Below are positions 1 to 7,578 of a stretch of DNA of 64,000 nt, one piece after another. Source of the stretch: Tateyamaria sp. syn59 (GTDB lineage Bacteria > Pseudomonadota > Alphaproteobacteria > Rhodobacterales > Rhodobacteraceae); assembly GCF_007995245.1 (NCBI RefSeq), contig NZ_VCBA01000012.1, positions 1-64,000 of the forward strand, in the 5' to 3' direction. Each line of letters starts with the position of its first letter. Within the stretch, counting starts at the first letter, position 1. The notes under the pieces were generated by a model, which did not search any database, was not told the origin of the DNA, and was given only the letters and a program-made list of their open reading frames with translations. The translations under genes and the position numbers were made by a program.

Positions 1-387
1 ACCACGTCCTTTATCGGCCAACTCTCCGAAGCACTCGAAGATCTTTCCCGCTTCAACGGACTTGTCCCCGCGGGGACAATGACGCTCCCCAAATCCTTCC
101 TCGACCTCCGCTTCCTGCTCACCCGGTTCGAGCCGGGCAATGACCTGCACCGCGCCATGCAAGGCGCCTTCCAAAAAGTCTTCGGTGACCGCGTCTGCGA
201 ACACCCCATCGAAATGACCCGCGCCGTCGAACAATCCGGGCGATTCCTCAGCAGCATCTACGAAATAGATTATCGAGATATGACCCGCGAAACCTGGCGC
301 CGCGCCCGCGCGTCCTTCGATCGGGCCTACGAAGAATTCAAAACAAATCTGGGCGAAGCCTGGGACAAACTGGAGGATGAGGCATGA
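1..387 (+). CDS. parA: ParA/RepA-family partition ATPase, C-terminal fragment
   Basis: The reading frame is open from base 1, so the gene starts outside the window; 128 C-terminal residues are visible. The end, with the stretch YEIDYRDMTRETWRRAR followed by a charged helix, resembles the C-terminus of alphaproteobacterial plasmid ParA/RepA ATPases, which segregate low-copy replicons together with ParB. The Walker motifs are upstream and not visible. The stop overlaps the ParB start by 4 bases (ATGA), typical of a coupled parAB operon. Residues LVPAGT are encoded by a copy of the 16-bp palindrome described below (63-78). The assignment rests on C-terminal resemblance plus the ParB neighbour. 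Confidence 0.75.
   Translation, partial: TTSFIGQLSEALEDLSRFNGLVPAGTMTLPKSFLDLRFLLTRFEPGNDLHRAMQGAFQKVFGDRVCEHPIEMTRAVEQSGRFLSSIYEIDYRDMTRETWRRARASFDRAYEEFKTNLGEAWDKLEDEA
63..78. repeat. 16-bp palindrome TGTCCCCGCGGGGACA, copy 1
   Basis: Exact copy, extended to an 18-bp perfect palindrome at 62-79. It lies inside the parA coding sequence and encodes VPAGT. It is the first of ten copies; candidate ParB-binding (parS-like) site or a protein-coding palindromic repeat. Confidence 0.85.
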
Positions 388-1439
388 GCAAGCGCCGCGT
401 ATTCGACATCGACTTCGAACCCGACGCGGGTCCCGGGCCGGAAACAGAACAGGCGCCTGCCCCCGAGACCCGACGAGGTCCCATGGCGGCGGCCATCTCG
501 GAAAATGCCGATGCGCTCACCGAACGCCAATCGGCCGAGGCGGAAATTCGTGCCGAAAACGACCGGCTCGCCCACGAATATGTGTCTCTAAAAAGGGATG
601 GTGCCATCGTTGCCCGCGTTCCCCTCGGGGACGTCGCCATGCGGAAACTCACCCGCGACCGCAGCACCAATCGCGACCCGGACCTTGAAGAACTCAAGAC
701 CTCGATCCGCGATCTGGGCCTGTCCAACCCGATCCAGGTCGAAGACACCGGCGACGGCTACGAACTCATCCAGGGCTTCCGCCGCCTCAGCGCCTACAAA
801 TCCCTGCTCAAGGAAACCGGCGACGAGCGTTACGCCACCATCCCCGCCGTGCTCGTGGCCAAGGGCGAGGCTCTGGAAAAGCTCTATCGCCGCATGGTCG
901 ACGAAAACATGGTCCGGCGCGACATCTCCTTTGCCGAGATGGGTCAACTCGCCGCCAGTTACGCCCGCCAGATGGACCTCGAAGTCAACGACGCCATCGC
1001 CGTTCTCTTCGCCTCCGCCGGACGGCAAAAGCGTAACTACATAGGCAATTTCAGTCTCTTGATGGACAAGCTCGGCCATCTGCTCCAATACCCCGAAGCC
1101 ATCCCGCGCGCCCTCGGCCTGAAGCTGGTCAAAACGCTCGAAGACCAACCCCGCGCCGCCCAGCACCTGAGCGCCCTACTTGAGCATCAAAAGCCCAACG
1201 ACGCCGTTGCCGAACTCGCCGTCCTGAACAAGGTCGTCGCCCCTAAACCGGTCGGTGAACAGGCCGCACCTTCCACGTCCTCCAAGACCACCATCAAGCT
1301 CAACCGCAAGTCCGGCGCGGCGAAGGTCATCGGCTCGAAAGGCAAGATCGAACTCCAAATGAACCGCGACTTCGGCGCCGTCGATCCACGCAAACTGGAA
1401 GCTGCCGTGCGTGCCTTGCTGGACCAACTCGACCTCTGA
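384..1439 (+). CDS. parB: ParB-type plasmid partition protein
   Basis: This 351-residue protein has the ParB layout: a charged, disordered N-terminus (about 1-65), a ParB/Sulfiredoxin-like domain with ELKTSIRDLGLSNPIQV and the box ELIQGFRRLSAYKSL (about 105-150), then a central helical DNA-binding domain (RDISFAEMGQLAASYA) and a C-terminal dimerisation segment. It would bind centromere sites and, with ParA, segregate the replicon. It overlaps parA by 4 bases. A terminator and two palindrome copies follow it immediately. Its presence next to bchO is the main evidence that the photosynthesis genes sit on a plasmid or chromid; no replicase gene is in view, so the plasmid type cannot be named. 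Confidence 0.85.
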   Translation: MSKRRVFDIDFEPDAGPGPETEQAPAPETRRGPMAAAISENADALTERQSAEAEIRAENDRLAHEYVSLKRDGAIVARVPLGDVAMRKLTRDRSTNRDPDLEELKTSIRDLGLSNPIQVEDTGDGYELIQGFRRLSAYKSLLKETGDERYATIPAVLVAKGEALEKLYRRMVDENMVRRDISFAEMGQLAASYARQMDLEVNDAIAVLFASAGRQKRNYIGNFSLLMDKLGHLLQYPEAIPRALGLKLVKTLEDQPRAAQHLSALLEHQKPNDAVAELAVLNKVVAPKPVGEQAAPSTSSKTTIKLNRKSGAAKVIGSKGKIELQMNRDFGAVDPRKLEAAVRALLDQLDL

Positions 1440-1448
1440 ATTCTGGTC

Positions 1449-1464
1449 TGTCCCCGCGGGGACA
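1449..1464. repeat. 16-bp palindrome, copy 2
   Basis: Exact copy of TGTCCCCGCGGGGACA ten bases after the parB stop, on one side of the terminator at 1471-1498. Confidence 0.85.
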
Positions 1465-1470
1465 AACAAG

Positions 1471-1498
1471 AAAAGCCCGCCAATCCGGCGGGCTTTTT
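1471..1498. terminator. Rho-independent terminator, bidirectional, parB/bchO
   Basis: A GC-rich stem (AAAAGCCCGCC / GGCGGGCTTTTT with a 5-base loop) with A and T tracts on either side sits between the convergent ends of parB and bchO. It can serve both directions. Copies of the 16-bp palindrome flank it on each side. Confidence 0.85.
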
Positions 1499-1511
1499 CG
1501 TGTCGCAAACC

Positions 1512-1533
1512 GTTTGTCCCCGCGGGGACAAAC
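1512..1533. repeat. 16-bp palindrome, copy 3 (22-bp perfect palindrome)
   Basis: Core copy at 1515-1530; symmetry extends three bases on each side, making this the longest perfect palindrome of the family. Intergenic, between the terminator and the bchO stop. Confidence 0.85.
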
Positions 1534-1544
1534 CATCTTTCACA

Positions 1545-2411
1545 CTACTGTCTCTGCAGAATATCCCGGATCAGCGCGGCAGTTTCTGCCGGCTGCTCCT
1601 CATGCGCTAGGTGTCCCAGACCCGGCAGTTGATGCACCTGCGCGCTAGTTAATAGCGCAGCAGCTTTGACGGACACATCCGGGCGCACCGTCTTGTCCCT
1701 GTCCCCAATGATGAAGTGCATCCGCGACGGATGATCCCCCAGCCGCTTAAGCAGCGGGTTCAACTGCCATTGCGCCATCATCAAAAGCGTGCCGTCGACG
1801 TGGTTTCGATCGGCTACAAGGCGGCGGTACAGGTCCAGACCCTCGGCGTCCAGCTGCGATCCCGACGCGCTGATCAGCGCCTTGATCCGGTCCGGTTTTG
1901 AAGACGTTCCTGAGAAAAGCGCAGCAGTAAATGGAACCGCCGCGAGAGCTTTCGCCATTGCCGGAAACATCATCCCAGCGAGACCCTTGAACGGCTCCAA
2001 GGCTGCATTGATTCCGATCACGACAGGGGCCTGTCCCCGCGGGGACAGATCACCTTCGGCGAGCCTGAGCGACACCGCGCCGCCCGCCGAATGGCCGATG
2101 ATCGCTGCGGGGGTCCATCCTTCGTGCGCGCACAGCTTGGCGATGTCCTGCGCCATGGCGTCCAGCCCACAGCGATGCCGTGCGCCCAGTTGGGTGAAGC
2201 CGTGGCCGGGCAGGTCGAGGGCGACGACGTGGAAGTCTTTCGCGAGTTGGGGGATCACGTCGCGGTAGCTGTGCGATGAGGCGCCTGCGCCATGCAGCAA
2301 CAGCAGGGTCTCACCCCGTCCCGCTTCCTGGATGTGCCAACGGTGGACGGGCCCCTGTCCCCGCCGGGACAGGTGGGCGTTTGGCCAGGTGTCGATCTGT
2401 GCCCAGTCCAT
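1545..2411 (-). CDS. bchO: BchO, alpha/beta hydrolase of magnesium-chelatase locus
   Basis: A 288-residue alpha/beta hydrolase with LLLLHGAGASSHS (oxyanion region, about 36-48), the nucleophile elbow GHSAGG (Ser108) and a C-terminal GLGHLAHEE carrying the catalytic His. Its place as the last gene after bchI-bchD identifies it as BchO, which accompanies Mg-chelatase in purple bacteria; its substrate is not established. It begins 3 bases after the bchD stop. Two palindrome copies lie in frame: the one at 2356-2371, with one mismatch, encodes part of LSRRGQ (residues 14-19) and the one at 2032-2047 encodes part of LSPRGQ (122-127). Both fall outside the recognisable catalytic motifs. Confidence 0.9.
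   Translation of the reverse strand: MDWAQIDTWPNAHLSRRGQGPVHRWHIQEAGRGETLLLLHGAGASSHSYRDVIPQLAKDFHVVALDLPGHGFTQLGARHRCGLDAMAQDIAKLCAHEGWTPAAIIGHSAGGAVSLRLAEGDLSPRGQAPVVIGINAALEPFKGLAGMMFPAMAKALAAVPFTAALFSGTSSKPDRIKALISASGSQLDAEGLDLYRRLVADRNHVDGTLLMMAQWQLNPLLKRLGDHPSRMHFIIGDRDKTVRPDVSVKAAALLTSAQVHQLPGLGHLAHEEQPAETAALIRDILQRQ
2032..2047. repeat. 16-bp palindrome, copy 4
   Basis: Exact copy; perfect palindrome extends to 18 bp (2031-2048). Inside bchO, encoding SPRGQ in the bchO frame. Confidence 0.85.
2356..2371. repeat. 16-bp palindrome, copy 5 (one mismatch)
   Basis: TGTCCCCGCCGGGACA, differing from the core at position 2365 (C for G). Inside the 5' part of bchO. Confidence 0.75.
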
Positions 2412-2414
2412 TGT

Positions 2415-4058
2415 TCAGACATCCAGCGCTGAGGTCACGGCTCCACTCAGACGCTTTGCATCGGCACGAGGCAAGGGGACGTAAGGCGCGTCCAGAGCGC
2501 GGCTGAGGTCCTGCAGCGCACGTTGCGGGCGGTTGGACATGTCGATGACCAGAGCGGCTATGCCGGCGGCGCGGATGGCGGTGGCCATGGCTGTCGCATC
2601 CTCAGCCGCCTGAGCGCGGTTGGCGCTGCTATCGAGGGCGATGTTGCTGCGCCCGTCGGTGATCAGGATGATTGTGGGAGTAAGCCCTTTGGCGCCGCTT
2701 TGCTGTGCGAGGATCAGGGCGTGCTGGAGGCCCGAGGCGAGCGGTGTGCCGCCACCGCCGGGCAGGGCGGAGAGGCGCCGTTTGGTTTGGACGAGTGAGC
2801 GGGTTGGCGGCAGGAGCGTTTCGGCTGCGGTGCCGCGGAAGGCGATGAGGGCGACGTGGTCTCGGCTGGCGTAGGCGTCTGCGAGCAGGAGTTCGATAGC
2901 GCCCTTGGCCTCGTTCAGGCGGGACATCGCGGCGGAGCCGGAGGCGTCGACGGCGAAGATTAGGAGGCGGTCGGATTGTTCCGCGTAGCGCTTGAGTCGG
3001 ATGTCGGACGGGCGGATGAGAAGGCCTTTGCGATCCGGCTGCTGCTGCCGACGTAGAGGCTGCCACGGGGCGGCGGCGCGGAGGGTTGAGATGAGGTCGA
3101 TGCGAGACGTGCCGTCTAGGCGTCCGGGACGGGCGGGCAGGGGGCGTCCACGGCGGTTGGAAATGCGTTTTTTTCCCGCACCTGCGTCGCCGGATTTTCG
3201 GGTTGTCCCCGCGGGGACAAGTCCGTTCAGGAGGTCCGGAGGCAGGGCGGATTTGACGGCTTCGACCAGTATTTCGGCGTCTGGGATCGTGTCGCTTTCC
3301 GATGTGTCCCCGCGGGGACAACCATCATCTTCCGGTGGGGGAGGGGGGCTTTCTGGCTCCTCGATTTCCTCGGGAATGATCGTGGCGCGGTGGGGGTAGA
3401 CGAGGGTCGCGGCGATCTCGAGGTCGGTGTCGGTGAGGTGGTCTCGGCCCATGAGTTCGGCATGCGCGCGGGCGGTGCGGAGGGCGAGTGTTGGGGCGCG
3501 GAGGGTGGTGATGCCGAAGCGGGCGGCGAGGAGGGTAAGTTGGGTGATTGCGTCGCCGGTTTCGATACGTGTCCCCGCGGGGACAGATTGGGTTGTCCCC
3601 GCGGGGACAAGTGCGTTTCGGCCCTGTGGTTCGAGGTGGAAGGCGCAGCGGTCGGCGAGGGGGTCGGGGGTGCGTTCGTCGGGTTCTATGCCTTCGTCGA
3701 GAAGCAAAAAACCCTGTGTTAGAGACTGATCTGCGGCATGAGCGAGTTTGGCAGCGAGTGCTGGGGGGCAGCGTTCGGCCATGGGGATTTGGGCGATGAC
3801 TGGATCATTGAAAAATGATTTATTTTCAATAAGTTGTGCGGAGCGGAGTGTTGCGGTGAGGTCGATGCCGCCGAAGAGTTGGTCGTCGGGGATGGTTATT
3901 GGGAGTTTTCGGATGGGGAGGGCAGGGGTGAAGCCTGCGAGCAAGGCGTCGCGGTCGGGGCTGGCGCGCATGCGGATGACGGCGCCGCCGAGGCCCTGGG
4001 GGTCGAGGGCCAGGAGTTTGAGGGCGAGGGCCGCGTTATGCCAGGTTTCTGCGGTCAT
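2415..4058 (-). CDS. bchD: Magnesium chelatase subunit D
   Basis: A 547-residue BchD, the AAA+/von Willebrand subunit that forms a double ring with BchI and drives Mg insertion into protoporphyrin IX by BchH. The N-terminal part is the degenerate AAA-like domain (1-225), followed by an acidic and proline-rich linker (about 228-260) and a C-terminal VWA domain beginning LLIFAVDASGSAAM, whose MIDAS signature DASGS is at 371-375. The linker and nearby loops contain four copies of the 16-bp palindrome, giving VPAGT at 151-155, 159-163 and 281-285 and CPRGD at 247-251. The gene is downstream of bchI on the same strand, across a 142-bp gap with hairpin repeats. Confidence 0.95.
   Translation of the reverse strand: MTAETWHNAALALKLLALDPQGLGGAVIRMRASPDRDALLAGFTPALPIRKLPITIPDDQLFGGIDLTATLRSAQLIENKSFFNDPVIAQIPMAERCPPALAAKLAHAADQSLTQGFLLLDEGIEPDERTPDPLADRCAFHLEPQGRNALVPAGTTQSVPAGTRIETGDAITQLTLLAARFGITTLRAPTLALRTARAHAELMGRDHLTDTDLEIAATLVYPHRATIIPEEIEEPESPPPPPEDDGCPRGDTSESDTIPDAEILVEAVKSALPPDLLNGLVPAGTTRKSGDAGAGKKRISNRRGRPLPARPGRLDGTSRIDLISTLRAAAPWQPLRRQQQPDRKGLLIRPSDIRLKRYAEQSDRLLIFAVDASGSAAMSRLNEAKGAIELLLADAYASRDHVALIAFRGTAAETLLPPTRSLVQTKRRLSALPGGGGTPLASGLQHALILAQQSGAKGLTPTIILITDGRSNIALDSSANRAQAAEDATAMATAIRAAGIAALVIDMSNRPQRALQDLSRALDAPYVPLPRADAKRLSGAVTSALDV
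3204..3219. repeat. 16-bp palindrome, copy 6
   Basis: Exact copy, 18-bp perfect palindrome at 3203-3220, inside bchD, encoding VPAGT (281-285). Confidence 0.85.
3305..3320. repeat. 16-bp palindrome, copy 7
   Basis: Exact copy inside the bchD linker, encoding CPRGD (247-251), so read in a different frame from copies 6, 8 and 9. Confidence 0.85.
3570..3585. repeat. 16-bp palindrome, copy 8
   Basis: Exact copy inside bchD, starting 24 bases before copy 9; encodes VPAGT (159-163). Confidence 0.85.
3594..3609. repeat. 16-bp palindrome, copy 9
   Basis: Exact copy, 18-bp perfect palindrome at 3593-3610, inside bchD, encoding VPAGT (151-155). Confidence 0.85.
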
Positions 4059-4069
4059 TTGGGCGGGTT

Positions 4070-4193
4070 GGCGGACGACACGTCCGCCTTACGGGGTTTT
4101 GTGAGGGTGGGTTTTAGGAACCGCGGAGTGAATGGCGGGGTGAACCCCGCCCTACGGCGTGGAGGCAATCGTAAGGCGGAGGTGTCCTCCGCC
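4070..4193. repeat. Cluster of three REP-like hairpins between bchD and bchI
   Basis: Three short inverted repeats lie in the bchI-bchD gap: 4070-4088 (GGCGGACG-ACA-CGTCCGCC followed by TTACGG), 4134-4151 (GGCGGGG-TGAA-CCCCGCC followed by CTACGG) and 4175-4193 (GGCGGAGG-TGT-CCTCCGCC preceded by CGTAA, so inverted). They share stem style and the TACG tail with hairpins at 7542, 10086, 23896 and 36002. They may stabilise or attenuate the polycistronic message. Confidence 0.75.
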
Positions 4194-4200
4194 CCGCGTG

Positions 4201-5208
4201 TCATGCGAGGACGGCGTCGACCGTGCGGGTGACGCGAGTGGTGCTGCCGGCTTCGTCCAGCGGGTCGCGGCGGAGGCGGTGGGAGAGGGCGATGGGGGCG
4301 ATCCGTTTGAGGTGGTCGCGGGTGAGCACCTTGGCTTTGTCGTAGGCGGCGAGGGCGCGGGCGGCGCGGAGAAGGGTCAGTTCGCCGCGCAGGCCGTCGC
4401 TGCCGAGGGCGATGCACAGCTCGGCGCAGTCGTGCAGGATGTCGTCTGGCGTCTCGATCTGGGGCAGGAGTTTGCGGGCGGCGAGGATCTTGCGCCGGAT
4501 CTTGGCGTCTTCCTTGGTGTATTTGTCCATGAAGGCTTTGAAGTCCGACTCAAAAGCGTCGCGGCGTTTGATGACCTCGATGCGCTCGGCCACGTCGTTG
4601 GGGCTGCGCACTTCGACGGACAGGCCGAAACGGTCGAGGAGTTGGGGGCGCAATTCGCCTTCTTCCGGGTTGCCGGAGCCCACGAGGACGAAGCGGGCGG
4701 GGTGGCGGATGCTCAGTCCTTCGCGTTCGACCACGTTTTCGCCGGATTGGGCGACGTCGAGGAGGAGGTCGACGATGTGGTCTTCGAGCAGGTTGACCTC
4801 GTCGATATAGAGGTAGCCGCGGTTGGCGCGGGCGAGGAGGCCCGGCTCAAACGCCTTTTCGCCGCGGGTGAGAGCGCGTTCGATGTCGAGGGCACCGACC
4901 ACGCGGTCTTCGGTAGCGCCCAACGGCAGGTCGATGACGGGCGTGGGGATTTTTTGGGTCTTTTTCGTCTCTACATTGGCCCAATCGGGGCATTCTGCGT
5001 GGGATTCCGCGTTGATTGGGCAGCCTTGCACGGCCGTGATCGGGGGCAGGAGGGCGGCCAGCGCGCGGACGGCGGTGGATTTGCCTGTGCCCCGGTCGCC
5101 GAACACCAGAACGCCGCCGATGCCAGGGTCGATTGCCGTCAGGATCATCGCCCGTTTCATGTCGTCCTGGCCGACGATGGCAGAGAAGGGGAACGGGGTT
5201 TTCGTCAT
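4201..5208 (-). CDS. bchI: Magnesium chelatase ATPase subunit I
   Basis: A 335-residue AAA+ ATPase, the BchI subunit of Mg-chelatase, which hydrolyses ATP to power Mg insertion. Walker A GDRGTGKS is at 37-44; Walker B lies in GYLYIDEVNLLED; the sensor stretch is VGSGNPEEGELRPQLLDRFG. Length fits the family. I chose the ATG at 5208 (MTKTPFPFSAIVGQ), which overlaps the crtA stop by 4 bases (ATGA), although the frame stays open about 2 kb further upstream through crtA and crtI antisense sequence. Co-transcribed with crtA upstream and bchD-bchO downstream. Confidence 0.95.
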   Translation of the reverse strand: MTKTPFPFSAIVGQDDMKRAMILTAIDPGIGGVLVFGDRGTGKSTAVRALAALLPPITAVQGCPINAESHAECPDWANVETKKTQKIPTPVIDLPLGATEDRVVGALDIERALTRGEKAFEPGLLARANRGYLYIDEVNLLEDHIVDLLLDVAQSGENVVEREGLSIRHPARFVLVGSGNPEEGELRPQLLDRFGLSVEVRSPNDVAERIEVIKRRDAFESDFKAFMDKYTKEDAKIRRKILAARKLLPQIETPDDILHDCAELCIALGSDGLRGELTLLRAARALAAYDKAKVLTRDHLKRIAPIALSHRLRRDPLDEAGSTTRVTRTVDAVLA

Positions 5209-5915
5209 TGCAATTGCAGTCCTTCGAGCGGGCTGGCGCCGCCCCATGTGCCGCTGTCGCCGAGGATGGTGAAGCGGGCGTAAAGCTCTTCCCGAAACCA
5301 TGCGCCGTCGCGGACGGCCTTGATGGCTTCGGCGTGGGGGCCGTTGTGGCGGGCGAATTGGGCCATTTCCTGCGCGCCTGGCCAGATGGAGAATGTGACC
5401 TGGTGGAGCATGGGGACCTCGCCGATGCCGATCTTGAACACCACGTTGGGATCGCTGCCGATCATTGTGGAGATGTCGGGGACGCGGTTCCAGAATTTTG
5501 CGGCCACGCGGGGTTTGACTGTGGCGCGGGTGAGGGCGGCGAGGGGGCCGGTTTTCGGCTCTGATACAGGGGAAAACGGGGTTTTCCCGCTCCATGCGCC
5601 GCGGGCGGAGGTGGGGGAGAGGTAGATTGTCCAGTGCTCGGACGCGCGGGCGCGGTAGCGTTGGAAGATACGTGTGATTTCGATGCGTTTGCGGGCGGTG
5701 GCTTCGTCCGGCCAGGTGCAAAGGATGGCGTAGACGGCCGTGTTGGGGACCGGTGTGAACCCTTCGCCCGTGCCGGAGCCGCAGAGTTTCCAGAAGCCGA
5801 GGTCGGGCACGCGGGACATCGCCAGCCGAGCGCCGCCCATCATCGTGAGCGCCCATGCCCGGTCGCGCCACCGCGGGAAGCGGAAGAAGGATATGGTGGT
5901 TGTCTGGTTCATCAT
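5205..5915 (-). CDS. crtA: Spheroidene monooxygenase
   Basis: A 236-residue CrtA, the oxygenase that introduces the keto group turning spheroidene into spheroidenone under oxygen. Recognised by family stretches such as FWKLCGSGTGEGFTP and by its divergent position to crtI at the head of the crtA-bchI-bchD-bchO operon. The start is the first of two adjacent ATGs. The upstream region shares PpsR sites with crtI; on the minus strand TTGACA (5978-5973) followed after 16 bases by TAGGCT is a possible promoter. Presence of crtA argues for spheroidenone as the carotenoid in aerobically grown cells. Confidence 0.92.
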   Translation of the reverse strand: MMNQTTTISFFRFPRWRDRAWALTMMGGARLAMSRVPDLGFWKLCGSGTGEGFTPVPNTAVYAILCTWPDEATARKRIEITRIFQRYRARASEHWTIYLSPTSARGAWSGKTPFSPVSEPKTGPLAALTRATVKPRVAAKFWNRVPDISTMIGSDPNVVFKIGIGEVPMLHQVTFSIWPGAQEMAQFARHNGPHAEAIKAVRDGAWFREELYARFTILGDSGTWGGASPLEGLQLQ

Positions 5916-5972
5916 TTCGCACTGGCAGCGTGCACAATGGCACGGTTTTCAGCCTATCCTTCGAAAAGAAAT

Positions 5973-6015
5973 TGTCAACTAAACTAGACACTCTTATTGT
6001 TGGTAGGAGATGACA
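5973..6015. promoter_or_regulatory. Tandem PpsR/CrtJ sites in the crtA-crtI gap
   Basis: Two TGT-N12-ACA palindromes, 5973-5990 and 5998-6015, are spaced by 7 bases, an arrangement known for cooperative binding by PpsR/CrtJ. The first overlaps TTGTCA (5972-5977), which with TATTGT (5995-6000, 17-base spacer) would form a sigma-70-like crtI promoter. The second runs into the crtI start codon and is weaker. The divergent crtA promoter also overlaps the first site, so one repressor could control both directions. Confidence 0.75.
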
Positions 6016-7536
6016 CGCCTTGATCCCATCGAATCGAAGGCCCGTGTGGGCAACCGCGCCATTGTGATTGGTGCGGGGCTGGGCGGCTTGGCGGCTGCCA
6101 TGCGCCTGGGGGCCAAGGGCTATACCGTTACTATCATCGACAAGCTGGACGTGCCGGGGGGCCGTGGGTCGGCCATTTGGCAGGACGGGCATCGGTTTGA
6201 TCTGGGGCCGACGATTGTCACGGTGCCGCAGCTGTACAAGGAGTTGTGGGCGGCCTGTGGGCGGTCTTTTGAGGATGATGTGGAGCTGCGGCCGCTTGAT
6301 CCGTTCTATGAGATCCGGTGGCCGGACGGGACGAAATTTGTCGCTCAGCATGATACTGAGGCGATGCGGGCCGAAGTTGCCAAGATCGAGCCGCGCGATG
6401 TGGCGGGCTTCGATCGGTTTCTGGAGGATTCGGCGAAGCGGTACTGGTTTGGCTTTGAGGATTTGGGCCGTCGGTCCATGCACCAGCTTTGGGAGTTGGT
6501 GAAGGTGTTGCCCACCTTTGGGATGTTGCGGGCGGATCGGTCCGTCTACGCCCACGCCAAGCGGCGCTTTATCAATGAGAAGCTGCGGATGGCGTTTTCG
6601 TTTCATCCGCTTTTTATCGGTGGGGACCCGACCCATGTAACCAGCATGTATATTCTGGTCAGCTACCTCGAGAAGCAGTTTGGTGTGCATTACGCCATTG
6701 GTGGTCTGGCCGGGATGGCGCGGAAGATGGCGGATGTGGTGGAGGATCAGGGCGGGACGCTGCTGATGGATACTACCGTCGATGAGATTGTCGTTGAGGG
6801 CGGTCGTGTGCGTGGTGTCCGGCTGGAGAGCGGGTTGGAGCTGGGGGCCGATGTGGTTGTCAGCAATGCGGATGCGGGCCACACCTATGATCGGTTGATG
6901 CGGGCGGCGCCCAAGAAGCGGTGGACGCCCGCCAAGTTGAAGCGGACGCGCTATTCGATGAGCCTGTTTGTCTGGTATTTCGGGACCAAGGGCACGTGCG
7001 GTGATTGGGCCGATGTGGGGCATCACACCATTCTGAACGGGCCGCGCTATACCGGGTTGCTGCATGACATCTTCATGAAGGGCAAGCTGTCGGATGACAT
7101 GAGCCTGTATGTGCATCGGCCTTCGGTGACGGACCCGAGTGTGGCGCCGGAGGGGGATGATACGTTTTATGTGCTCTCGCCCGTGCCGCATCTGGGCCAT
7201 GGCGGGGTGGATTGGAGCACGGAAGCCGAGGCCTACAAGGCGAAGGTGCTAGCCGTGCTGGAGGACCAGCTTTTGCCCGGGTTAGGGTCGAAAATCTCGA
7301 CCGAGCAGGTGTTTACGCCAGAGACGTTTCGGGATCGGTATTTGTCGCCATATGGGGCGGGGTTTTCGATTGAGCCGAGGATTTTGCAGTCGGCCTGGTT
7401 TCGCCCGCACAACATCAGTGAGGAGGCCGAGGGGCTGTACCTGGTGGGCGCCGGGACGCATCCGGGGGCCGGTGTGCCGGGCGTGATTTCGACGGCGGAG
7501 GTTCTGGCGCAGTTGGTGCCGGATGCGGTGGCGTGA
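6010..7536 (+). CDS. crtI: Phytoene desaturase
   Basis: A 508-residue CrtI that desaturates phytoene to neurosporene in the spheroidene pathway. The N-terminus holds the FAD-binding Rossmann signature AIVIGAGLGGLAAAMRLGAK; the C-terminus has the conserved LYLVGAGTHPGAGVPGVI of bacterial carotenoid desaturases. It is the first gene of crtI-crtB-tspO, divergent from crtA. The purine-rich AGGAG (6005-6009) lies directly against the ATG with no spacer, so either the true site of initiation is slightly different (a GTG follows at 6046) or initiation is inefficient. Length and homology favour 6010. Confidence 0.95.
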   Translation: MTRLDPIESKARVGNRAIVIGAGLGGLAAAMRLGAKGYTVTIIDKLDVPGGRGSAIWQDGHRFDLGPTIVTVPQLYKELWAACGRSFEDDVELRPLDPFYEIRWPDGTKFVAQHDTEAMRAEVAKIEPRDVAGFDRFLEDSAKRYWFGFEDLGRRSMHQLWELVKVLPTFGMLRADRSVYAHAKRRFINEKLRMAFSFHPLFIGGDPTHVTSMYILVSYLEKQFGVHYAIGGLAGMARKMADVVEDQGGTLLMDTTVDEIVVEGGRVRGVRLESGLELGADVVVSNADAGHTYDRLMRAAPKKRWTPAKLKRTRYSMSLFVWYFGTKGTCGDWADVGHHTILNGPRYTGLLHDIFMKGKLSDDMSLYVHRPSVTDPSVAPEGDDTFYVLSPVPHLGHGGVDWSTEAEAYKAKVLAVLEDQLLPGLGSKISTEQVFTPETFRDRYLSPYGAGFSIEPRILQSAWFRPHNISEEAEGLYLVGAGTHPGAGVPGVISTAEVLAQLVPDAVA

Positions 7537-7541
7537 GGTGC

Positions 7542-7567
7542 GGTGCGCGCACAGCGCGAACCCTACG
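7542..7567 (+). repeat. REP-like hairpin after crtI
   Basis: Imperfect inverted repeat GGTGCGCGC-ACA-GCGCGAACC followed by CTACGGG, in the 42-base crtI-crtB gap. Same hairpin-plus-TACGG pattern as the copies at 4070, 4134, 10086 and 23896. Confidence 0.65.
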
Positions 7568-7578
7568 GGAGATGTGCC

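Noticed and set aside
4201-7200. A 999-codon open frame on the minus strand
   Set aside because: Only the last 335 codons match BchI. The upstream part is low-complexity Arg/His/Pro-rich translation of crtA and crtI in wrong frames; a clear ATG with ATGA overlap to crtA marks the real start.
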